From the NCBI GenBank assembly GCA_038363925.1, contig JAQQWL010000006.1, forward strand, positions 5,622,501-5,686,500: a stretch of 64,000 nucleotides of DNA, written 5' to 3'. The DNA is from Apiospora phragmitis. Lineage: Eukaryota > Ascomycota > Sordariomycetes > Amphisphaeriales > Apiosporaceae. The number at the start of each line of letters is the position of its first letter. Position 1 is the first letter of the stretch. Below are positions 26,301 through 36,459 of the stretch, one piece after another. The position numbers were made by a program, and so were the translations under genes. A model generated the notes under the pieces. That model was given only the letters and a program-made list of their open reading frames with translations, ran no database searches and was not told the origin of the DNA.

Positions 26301-28250
26301 AATAAAATAAATAGAATAACGGCGAAAAAAAAAAGGTCGTATAGCTCGCCGTAACTAGGTATATTATAAAACATTATATTATAAAAGGCGAAAAAGGGTG
26401 CGTAAATATCGTTAATAATAATTAATATTACACGTTTAAATTTAAAATCGTTTAAAATAAAGTTTATTTTATTATATAAAAAAGGGGAGGCGAGTTATTA
26501 TAAAAAAGAAATCCTTTTAGAGAATAAAATAAATAAATCCGGAGACCGTTTTTAAAAGGTTGGAATAATTTAAAGAACTGGTATAACGCGACTTCTATAA
26601 CTCCTACCTCGCTATATAAAGTATAAAAAAGAAAGGAGCGAGAATTTAAATAGCTATAATATAACTTAACGGGTTATTAAATAAAATACGTTACTGCTTA
26701 GAACTACGCCAAAACTTAAAATTATTAATAAGATACTATATAATAAAGCGAGTAAAAGTCTATAAACTAAATTAATAAATAACTCTTTAAATTTAATACC
26801 CGAATAAGTAAAAAAATCGCCACTATTACATTCCGCAAAATAATAATAGTTTTCCTTCGTATTCGAATAAACGTTTAGTAATCGTCGTATTACCTTATTT
26901 TTAAGTGTATTAAAAAATAAATAATTAAAGTTTTAAGCTATTATAATATTAACGTCGGTAATATTTAAAATATATACCACGATATTATAATGGCCGAAAC
27001 GAGCAGCGATTAATAATAAAATAGAATTATAGTGATCTATTATATTAACATTATTTTAATATTTTCTTAATAATAATTTAAAAACCTTAACCGAAGCCTT
27101 TTCAATAACGTAAAATAATAATAATTAGTTATAATAGTTATTTAATTACGGATTAGCTTTATATTTAAAACGTAGCCGTATTACCGCCTTATATCTACCC
27201 TAAGCGGTATATAATAGCGGAGTCTTATTAAATTGATCTTTCGAATCGACTTCGGCCTTATATTTAAAAAATAGCCGTACCACCGCCTTATATCTATCCT
27301 AAGCACTGCACGAGAGCGGTATCTAATCGTTCTTTCCTTTCGAGTCCGACCTCCGCCTTTTGCCGGAGGAGCTACTACACTATTTTTATATTCCTATACT
27401 TAGCGGCGTACGATAGCGGCGTCCTATTAAACTAATCCTTTAAATTAACCTCGATATCTTATTTAAAAAGGATTCGTACTACGTCCTTATACCGGTCCTT
27501 AATAATAAACGAGAGTAAAGTCTTACCTACTAAATTTTCCCGTGGCCTTCGAGTCGATTTCGGCTTTATATTTAAAAAGTAGCCGTATTACCGCCTCTTA
27601 TCCACCTTAAACGGTATATAAGAGCGGAGTTTTATTAAACTTATCCTTTAAATCGGCTTTCGCTTTATATTTAAAAAGTAACTATATAATTACTTTATAC
27701 TTACTTAAAATAATAAATAAAAACAGGGTTGTACTATTTTAATCGGCTACGTCAATATTAGCTTTATATTTAAAGAGCAGTCGTACCACTACCTCGTCCC
27801 TATTCTTAACGATAAACGATAGCAGTATTCTACTTATATAAATACTATTTATATTATTAAAGTCGACTTTAACCTTATATTTAAAGAGGAGGTATAATAC
27901 TACCTTATACCTACCTTAAATAATAAATAATACCGGGGTCCTATTATCCTGATCGATCAAGTCGACCTTAGCTTTATACTTAAGGAGTAGCCGTACTATT
28001 TCCTCGTCCCCGTTTTTAATTATAATTAATAATAAGGTCTTATTATCCTTATTTTTAAAATTAACCTCTACTTTATAATTAAAGAGTATGTATACTATAG
28101 CCTTATACTTACTATAAATAATATATAATAATAATATCTTGCTATCCTAATTTATTATATTAACCTTCGCCTTATACCCTTTCTTAAAGGCGTACGATAG
28201 TAATGTCTAGTTATTATAACTTATTTCATATATATTTTAATATTATATTA
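26300..28250 (-). pseudogene. Ankyrin-repeat array relic, 99-bp period
   Basis: The minus strand carries about ten successive ankyrin units of the type NKTPLLYTV ... EAVIRLLFKYKAEIDSKD. Adjacent units are strikingly similar and lie exactly 99 bp (33 codons) apart; compare the matching segments at 27191 and 27290. Stop codons are of RIP type. Such near-identical ankyrin arrays form the sensor end of fungal NACHT-ankyrin receptors. It may be the C-terminus of the NACHT gene upstream (29.99-32.5 kb, same strand), split by 1.7 kb of unreadable DNA, or a separate gene. Ends are approximate. Confidence 0.6.
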
Positions 28251-29990
28251 AAACATTAATAATATTTCAAAGCCCTAGGAGAGCGGCAAGATATAATCCA
28301 GTTATTTACCTTAAAAACACTTGGCTATAACCGTTATTATTTAGTTATTTTAGTTTTATTAATAATCCTTAAACTATAACCTTAACCTTCGAATTATTTA
28401 ATAAAAACGTAGGCCGGTATTAAGAGTATAAAATCGAGCACGTATGTTTTTTTTAATAATTACTTTATAATCGCGTTCTTATATATTATAAAATCGTCGT
28501 ATTTTATTCTTAACGCTCTAAGTAGTAGCCTTTCCCGTTTTGTTAAGCCTTTTTAATATAGTTATTCCGATAACTTTAGCAAAATGTTTCATTGTTCGCA
28601 TATTGCGAGGATCGGATTCGGGAAATTATAGCGTGTATCTGTTTAGGTTAAAAGCTTATACTCTTTTTAACAATTAATAATATACGACTCTTTATTACGG
28701 CGCTGAGCTATTGAGATAAGCTAGCGTCCTATACGGACCGACCTGGCCCTTAATGTGGGCGTATAAGCCCCTAATTAGGCCTACTTCTACCGTATACCCG
28801 TTTAATCTTGAAATATAGCTCTTTAAGTTACGTCTTTGTTATATCCGTTACTTATACCCTAACAGACCGTAGTAATAAAACTTGTACCGCTATACTTATC
28901 CTATTACGTGACTTCCGCCCGTAATATTTTTAAAGTTTTATTTCTCGTTCGTAAGCTTCTTTGTTTTTTCGTTAAAGCTTTTTATAAATAATATATTTAT
29001 TAATAATAAATCGCTCCGATAATTTATTTTAAATAATAAAATCGAGAGCGGCTTTAATATCGAAATGATTATAACGATTTAAAGAAGCTATATTTATCTA
29101 TATTAAATAGATTGCTTAAACTTTAATAAGAGTTATAAAAAAATAATACTTAATAATAAAATAAGAACAAGAAATTTTATATACGAGAAAACCGGTTATT
29201 AATTAAGTTGTTACGAGCGGTATAAGTAAAACAGGATAGGTATTTATTATTAGGTTCGCATTTTAGTAGACAGGCCAGGTAAGGGTAACTAATAAGATAA
29301 GGACGTAGCTCGAGGAGTTATAATATTATATAGGGCAGTAGTATAAGTATATATACCCGTTCGAGGGTTTTTCGGGGCTAACTTAGTTAATAATCCTTTA
29401 TATATTATTTAGTGCGCTCCTAGCTTATTCGTGCTCTTTTTTAACTTATTCGTGCTCTTTTAGCTTATTCGTGTTTAATGCGATATTTAACGCGCGTTAT
29501 TTACCTTAATAGTTTAGCGCCGTAATATAAATTAAAAGAATTTTAAGAGGGAAAAATAGAGTAAGTTTATTAAAAAAGGTTTTTATAAGTATTTATTTTC
29601 GGCTCTATAAAGCCACGTTCGGAGCTTCTACTTCGTTTAGGACTACCCCTAACTTTATTTTCCGCCTAAGTCTGAAAGTAATACTTTATTCGTATCTATA
29701 TCTATTTAAGTGATTAATAGCTCCTGGTATACTATGATAGTTCATTTCTAATAGCTCTATTATTGTAATAAATAAATCGGAGGGCCCTAAGTAGGAGTGA
29801 GTAATGCTAAAGCTATCCAAGCCGAACCTAAGCCGGCTTAAGCGAAGCTTAAATAAAAGCGGCGAGAGGTTATATAATCACTAGCGTCTAGATTAATATG
29901 GGATAATAAGGATTAAACAGCACCTGTATTATTACGTTTAATAGTTTCGAACAAAAATGTAAAACCTACGTTATTCTGTTTCTCCGTATC
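28251..29990. other. Unreadable RIP-mutated DNA between two ankyrin segments
   Basis: No domain recognised. It lies between two ankyrin regions of the same strand and may be an inserted, decayed mobile element or an intergenic spacer. The triplicated phrase TTCGTGCTCTTTTA/TTAGCTTATTCGTG around 29420-29475 is a short local repeat. Confidence 0.35.
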
Positions 29991-32480
29991 GGCGCCGCGG
30001 TTATATAGAAGGTATATCATCTCGGCGCCGGCGTCGTCTTTGACACGGGATGCTAGGAAATAAAGAGCCGTTACGCTATCGTAAGCTTATATATTAATAC
30101 TTGCCCTATATATAAGTAATCGTTTAATTATAACTATATCGGACTACTTAACTATTATTATAAGGGGCGTAACTTTAAATTTATTCCTTATATTAAGATT
30201 AACGCCGGACTTAATTAGCTTTTTAGCGGTATTTATATCCCTGGAAGATGCCGCTTTATGCTAGTTAGTATCGAGAGCTTCGCTTAGCCTACGATCTCTT
30301 TTTAAATATTTTAAGAAAAGGATATTATTATTATCGTTAAACCTTGCTACTACGGTACTCGATGTTATATCTGCCTATTTATATTTAATAAATTTTACGA
30401 AGAAATAAATATGACGGCTTAGAAGTTAGGCCGTCGTTTTTTCGTAGTTATTAACGCTACTCTTAAATGTTATTTTCGGCTTCAAGGTTCTTCTACGGGA
30501 CTAAAGCTACTTGTATATAGCCTTATACCCCTGATCGATAATATAATCGATCGGATATTAAAAGAACTCGTCGGGAATATTAATTTATAATATAGCTTCG
30601 GGGAACTAACCGAGAAGATTTTTAAGCTTAAAAGCGGTAATAATATAAAGTACTTATATAGTCTGGGGCGGCCGAATTTAGCTTAGCGATACTCGAGTAC
30701 GTTATAAAAGTATAAAACTTATATCGCGAAGTTATAATATTTCGAGCTTCGTAATATTTAATACGTTAGGTCGATATTCTTTAAGCTTTAAAAATATTAA
30801 AGGTAAGTACCCTAATATTTAGTAATATAAGGAAATAGCGGATATTTCTCGGCTAGGTCCTCGAGATCTTTAAGCGTATTAATAGGCCCCTTTTTAAACT
30901 TATCTAATAATAAATAACTTATATATAATAAAGCAAGTGCTACGTCGGGTTTATCTTTTTCGGCCCTAGGGTGGTTTACATAAATAACGTTTATAGCAGC
31001 GTTTAATCTTAAGAATTCCGCGAAGGAAAAGTAAAGGAGCTAATACTAGTTATATCTTTCGATTAATAAACCAGCGTAACTAAACAGGATAAACTTCTTA
31101 TCGATAAGATCGTCACTATTAAATTCGATTATGCCAAGCTAAAAGCTAAGCGTATAAACCATTTCTTTTTTAAACAAAAGCTTTTAAGAATAGGTAACCC
31201 ATACCAGCGCCTTTAACGCTAAATCGCGTCGAGAAATAAGCTAGGCTACTATTTCTTCTAACATTACGATATATAGCTGCCCTAAGCCTCTCGACATATA
31301 TTATACTATAGCCAGCTTAGTTCTATTAGATATTTTTATCTCGATTATTTTAATATTAAGAAAAACCTAAACAAAAACCCCATTTACGCCGTATAAAAGC
31401 CTGTCTCGGATCTATTACAGCGCGGAGGGCTTCTTTACCAAGCCTATAATTATATACTCGATAAACGCGTTAATATTACTCGCGTTCAAGCCGTTATCGA
31501 CTTAGATCTCGATACTATCTAAAAGAGCGTTACTAATAACGGAGTAACCAAGTTAACTAAATATAATAACACGTACAGGCCTAAACGGATCTTTTATTAC
31601 TAAAAACCTAAAAAACTAGCATATTTCTTCGAAATAATCGCCCGAAAGCCCACTATATTCGTTAAGCCCATTAATAACGATATAGGCTCGGGTAAAGTTA
31701 TAAACTACACTCCGGATATTATCCTTAATTTCGAATCGTCGAATACCATTAAAACGGCTCTCCGTATAGCGTTTTCGAATAGCCTCGATATTTCTATCTT
31801 TTAATAATTAAGCGTAGAATTATTTTAAGATTAAACTTAATAATATAGTTATAACTAGAACTAAGCTACTAAAAGATATCTTAACGTTTATATTCGCATT
31901 ATAATATATAAATACAATAACTTAGGACTTGCTATTCTAATCACCTAAAAAAAAGGGCACGGGCTCGGCAGCTCTCTCGTAAATTATAAATAATATAAAC
32001 AGCTAAATAGGATTTCCCGCTCCTAGCTTTACTTATAACCTATAAAAGGTTAAAAAGTACTCCATTCTTCCAGTCCTAAAAAGATTCGCGGTCGAAGAGC
32101 CATCTTCCGGTACCTGGCGGGCTATTACTATACTTTTCGATTTAGGCATTATTAAAAGAGGTATAAAGTATTTAATCGAGAATCTCTTAACGTATTATAT
32201 CTGTTACATAATTAGTAACGATTACGTTAGTCTTTTAACTATATTAAATTAAGCAGACCTCGTTTTATAATAAAGTTCCTCATGGTATTAAACAGATTAC
32301 TTCGACTAAGCTTTTTAAATTTACCGATCCGACTAAGCCGATTAATACTCCCCTACACGTTACCGTCGTTCATCGACGAGTATTAAATAGCTCACCGAGA
32401 GTATCAGCCAGCTTACCGTAAATATTAGCAAGCTTCCCGACACTTAGCGCTAACCGTACTAACTAGTCGTCCCGAATACA
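29990..32480 (-). pseudogene. NACHT-ankyrin NLR-like receptor relic
   Basis: Minus-strand reading through RIP stops gives, from high to low coordinate: a stretch typical of the NACHT core (YIVINGLNE near 31690, the Walker B-like VIDGLDE position; NASNINAFIEYII near 31470), then a winged-helix-like region (LALKALVWVTYS near 31210; LLYFSFAEFLRLNAA near 31010), then ankyrin repeats (ALYFLASRVKDDAG, EMIYLLYNRGAD, around 30070-30000; KVTPLIIIVK, 30170). The P-loop and N-terminal effector domain, expected above about 31.9 kb, are not confidently readable. Such STAND receptors mediate heterokaryon incompatibility and non-self recognition in fungi. The copy is dead: dozens of TAA/TAG. Confidence 0.6.
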
Positions 32481-33439
32481 TAGATATGATTAATCGGTTA
32501 AAAGTAACCGATATCGGATAAATAAGCCGGATTATAACGTGTATAAGTTAGGGGGTTATAAGCTTCGCAAAATATTTCCTACGTATAATAATAAAAATAG
32601 CTAACCCTGCTTAAATCGCTTTTATAATTATTAAATTTACTAGGATATTAATTAAAGATTACACCTAATCGGTCCACCAACGCATTATTTTCGTTACGTT
32701 ACGAGGTATAACACGAGGCCATATCTTCTTATCATATATTAATAATATACTGCTCTCACTTTTAAGTTTTCGTTTAATATTACCTTTAAAACCGCGTCTA
32801 CTTTTCGTTAGCTTAATAATAACGCAGGCCAGCGAGTTAAGTATTAATTAATAAATAATATATATTCCGTTTACGTAAAAGACCCCTGTTCTATCGGGGA
32901 ACTTTCCGGGGGAGGTCCGACGCTTCGCTTCTACCCATATTCGTTTATACAACTACAAGCCGAGAGACGAATAGTGTAAGAAAAGGGCTTTACAGCTACC
33001 TATTTTAACTTATACGACTAGCGTTAATAATTTAAACCTCGGGTTACGTTTTAATAATATTATTATTATTAATAAAATAAGTTTACCTTCGAAATATTAA
33101 AATAAAAGGATATACCGTTTAAATTAAATAACAGTTTTAGGTATAGAAGTTTAGGGGACTTCTATGTTTTATATACACATATAGTTATAAAATATTCTAG
33201 CCCCTATTTAATACGAAATTCAAAATAAGCCTAATAATATATGTCGACCATAATTAATATAATATTACTATTAAAAGCTTAAGATCCGAAAGAGTAAATA
33301 TAAGCTTAAAATAATTAATTATATTATATATAAAGTAATATAGGATAGCTATGTTTTATTAACACCCTCCTTTAAACTATACTCCTTCCCGAGTCGGCCT
33401 CGGTCTATCTTATCGACTCCTTTTATTATAGCCTATTTA
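32481..33439. other. RIP-mutated DNA upstream of NACHT relic
   Basis: No reliable reading. The N-terminal domain of the receptor relic may lie here. A long A+T interval at 33,000-33,360 has no features. Confidence 0.35.
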
Positions 33440-33776
33440 TAAGCGGTGCGGAACTAGCTATTTTAAGCGCTTATAATAAAGTACTTGTTACCGGCGTTAC
33501 AAAGCTTGTATCTATCGATCGAAATAGCGTTCCTATAAACCTCGATATAACTACCGGGGGCGTTATCTTATTACGAATAATTAGCACGGCTCCGGTCAGT
33601 TCTAGTTCCGCCTTTATCTTATTCTGCTAGCTGCGAGGGGGGAGGGAGAAAAAGAGAGTTATATCGACGCAGTAATGCGAGCCATCTTGATATAGGTATT
33701 GGCAAAAGAGCTTCGCCGCTTGCGTACCTACGGTGAGGGTGAGAAGTATCGTAACGACGGAGAGTATGCGGACTAT
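33440..33776 (-). pseudogene. Small secreted cysteine-containing protein relic A (start codon lost)
   Basis: The minus strand reads, from 33776, (ATA)VRILSVVTILLTLTVGTQAA, a signal-peptide-like segment, then CQYLYQDGSHYCVDI. After a short RIP-damaged intron (its donor reads ATAACT where GTAACT is expected, at about 33662) comes a second exon with CNAGNKYFIISA near 33490. It aligns with relic B at 35272 over the signal peptide, CQYLF/Y...SHCY, and the second-exon NAG-K---S-AWN segment, and even the 5' leader matches (ACCGCTAAAATAGTCCG versus ACCGTTAAAATGGTCCG). The initiator ATG has become ATA. This is a family of small secreted proteins of unknown function; an effector-like role is inference. 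Confidence 0.55.
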
Positions 33777-33865
33777 TTTAGCGGTAATCTTTTAAAAAAG
33801 GGGTGGATAAGAGAGAAAAGACGAAGGTAACTTGAATATATTATATAAAACCTACGAATGACACG

Positions 33866-34265
33866 ATATTGGAGGATTCTTAAATATACCAGTAGCCAGA
33901 TTCCTATCCCCTGGGCTATTACTAGCTACCAGTAGCAATATGGAAACGGCGTTTTCACCAATCGGAACGAAAGTTCCTCGAAAACTGACGTCGTCGGATG
34001 CACCCGAGGGAGTAGCAAGGATCCCCACGGAGCCTAACTCGTGGATCATAGTATAGCCGCTATCTACTAGTAGACTTGAGCCTTTTGTCGTAAATATCCC
34101 AACGGCTAGATCCCTATCCCCTGGACTAGCAGCTATATACCAGTAGTAATAAGGTAGAGAAGGCGTTTTTACTAATCGAAATTAAAAGCCCTCGAAGGCT
34201 GACGTCGTCGGATGTACCCGATAGGGTAGCAGGGAGCCTGACTTATGGATCATAGTCGTATAACC
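33866..34265. repeat. Tandem direct repeat, two copies of about 190 bp
   Basis: Copy 1 (about 33866-34055) and copy 2 (about 34084-34265) share long blocks, including CCTATCCCCTGG, CTGACGTCGTCGGATG and GGATCATAGT, offset by roughly 205 bases. On the minus strand copy 1 keeps a 65-residue open frame containing GASDDVSFRG and copy 2 encodes a similar peptide. No family recognised. Confidence 0.6.
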
Positions 34266-35271
34266 GTAATTTAAACTGGATCCCATTATTATCTTACCCC
34301 GGAGGGCCCGGTAACTCGGTGAGCCCCCCATATTACCCCAGACCGTTCATTTTTTTAAAACGTCGCCTATCCCTTAAGCGCTGAGACCAGTTAAATTAGA
34401 GAGCGTGCATACCACGTATAGCGCCAGTACGAACCGTATTCTCGTCCATAATACTAGTATACAGCTAATCTAAATCCGGACCTATAACTATTACTATACC
34501 TATTTAGCGCTTAAAAGGGATATATAATAATAATAATATAACTTAGCGACTATTCTTATCTTATTTAACTCGAATAGCCTTTACGTTCTAGAATTTTATA
34601 AAGTCTAATTATCGATTACTAATTACCGTACCACGAACTTCAATTATTTAGATAAGGGTAATTACATTAGGTTCAGGGCGTGACCTGTGGTAGCTATAAT
34701 TACTATCTCATCCTACTAAGCGAATTATGGAAACCTACGGAGCGGAGCGGAGCCCACGTGTTACTAATTATTAAGATTAGCCTAACTAGTCTTCCGTCCG
34801 GACTTTAATAAGTCCGCTGTAAATGGAAGGATTTATTCGGTAAACCGCCAAAGTACTAGTACGGAACGTACCGAGGAGCCTTGCGCCCTAACTTTATAGA
34901 ATAGATCGGTCCATAATTTATATTTATTTTAATTAGTAGCATATCTATATCATTATTATATAAACCCTATAGCATACTATATTAATATATATCTATATAT
35001 TATAATAATATTTAAATATATATTACTATATATTACCTCCACTTATGTATTAAACTTTACTTTATAACCTTAATAACCGGCCTACCGATATTTAAAGACT
35101 TAATTAATCCTTTTATTTATAAATATTTAAAATCCTATAAAGACTTATTAACTATCTCCTAAAGAGCAGGAAGGATATCAAGCTAATTAGTATCCCATTA
35201 CTCAAGAATTATAATCTCACCTTCCTACTTATTCTTTTTACTTTCCCACCTCACATCATACCACCGTTAAA
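34266..35271. other. Unassigned RIP-block DNA
   Basis: Mixed composition with less extreme CpA/TpG loss than the core; no gene recognised. A+T-rich runs occupy 34920-35040, and a pyrimidine-rich leader precedes the small secreted protein relic at 35272. Confidence 0.4.
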
Positions 35272-35640
35272 ATGGTCCGTATCGTTTCCGCCTTCATACT
35301 ACTCCTTGCCAGCGCCCTTAATGCTCAGGCGGCTGCGACCTGCTAATATTTATTCAACGATAACTCGCACTGCTACGTTGTCAATATAAGTCCCCCTTTT
35401 AAATAATAAAAGAAAGTTTAAGTAATAATAATATAATTAATTAACCGAGAAACTCAAAACGCCCGCGGCTCCGCCGTAAATTACACGACCGCTTACCGGC
35501 CTGCCGTCCGTAATAAAGATAACGTCGCCTACAACGCCGGTGGTAAGTGGTTAAGCGTAAACGCTTGGAATACTTAGTAACGCGAAGGATGCAGCCGATA
35601 AACGGGCGGTAGGTATCATAAGCTATAGCACGGGGCATTT
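35272..35640 (+). pseudogene. Small secreted cysteine-containing protein relic B
   Basis: An ATG at 35272 opens a good signal peptide (MVRIVSAFILLLASALNAQA) followed by ATC, then TAA where relic A has Gln, then YLFNDNSHCYVVN. The intron donor reads ATAAGT (originally GTAAGT) at about 35385. A second exon follows at about 35450 with GSAVNYTTAYRPAV, NAGGKWLSVNAWN and REGCSR. Mature length would be about 90-100 residues with several Cys, some now Tyr (TGY to TAY). It is paralogous to relic A on the opposite strand 1.5 kb away. Function unknown; size, secretion and Cys content are those of fungal secreted effectors or antimicrobial proteins. Confidence 0.6.
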
Positions 35641-36459
35641 ATAAAATAGAAGGCTCGGAATTAATAGGATAAGAATAAAGCGAGAGTAGTATAATAGCGA
35701 CGTCGACGTTTTAATAATCGACGGCTATATTTAATAATTTTTATAAACTGTCCTCGTTCTCTCGTAGCGCTAAGCTATTATTAAATATGAAGTATATAAT
35801 CGTTTAATCTTTATAAATAGTAGTAAGATTTTATATTAATATGCTAGCCATGTTTTCTAAGTTAGAATACCACCAAATTCCTTACCAGGCCAATCCAATC
35901 ATCACCATATCCGACCAAGCTAAGGAGAAGAACAGAACTCCCCTAACGGCCATCAAGAAACTGGACCACCCTACGCTCCAGAGCGTTATTATAGATCTAT
36001 ATACGCCGCCTCGGACGATATCCGCTAGTAAGCGATTCTCTTAATTACAAGGGCATATTTAAAACGCGGAGCCGACGACATCGAGCCCCCAAAAATCTTC
36101 CGCTCCTAGCAAGAAACAGAAGCAAAATGGTTCACACACGGCTTGGCCAAGATTTAAGAAATGCATCAATTATGAGAAAAGAGATTTAATATTGTTAAGA
36201 ATACCAAAATATCGTGCATTACACATCCCGGTAAGCTACTAACTGCCTTCCTCGTCCCAGCCGGAGCAGCTCCCTAAAAGGCCTAGCTAGGATTACGCTG
36301 CTATCAGCCTTATATACTAGAACCCTACTACTAGCTACTATGTATTAACGATTATTTTAAACGCTTCAGCAATATTAAGGTGCTTCATTATATATCATAT
36401 ATAGAAGATGTATCTTATTCCGAAATATCGCTCTCAAGCTTTTATTCAGCTTTTAAGTA
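35641..36459. other. Region with one surviving frame, possibly transposon-derived
   Basis: A frame at 35841-36044 (ATG-initiated, 67 residues: AIKKLDHPTLQSVIIDLYTPP...SASKRF) then continues past TAA/TAG codons. The phrase pattern faintly resembles the C-terminal dimerisation part of hAT transposases, but I cannot support that firmly. The rest of the interval shows nothing. Confidence 0.3.

Noticed and set aside
27180..28250. CRISPR-like regular spacing in the 99-bp periodic region
   Set aside because: The period equals 33 codons and decodes as ankyrin repeats; there is no repeat-spacer pattern and the genome is eukaryotic.
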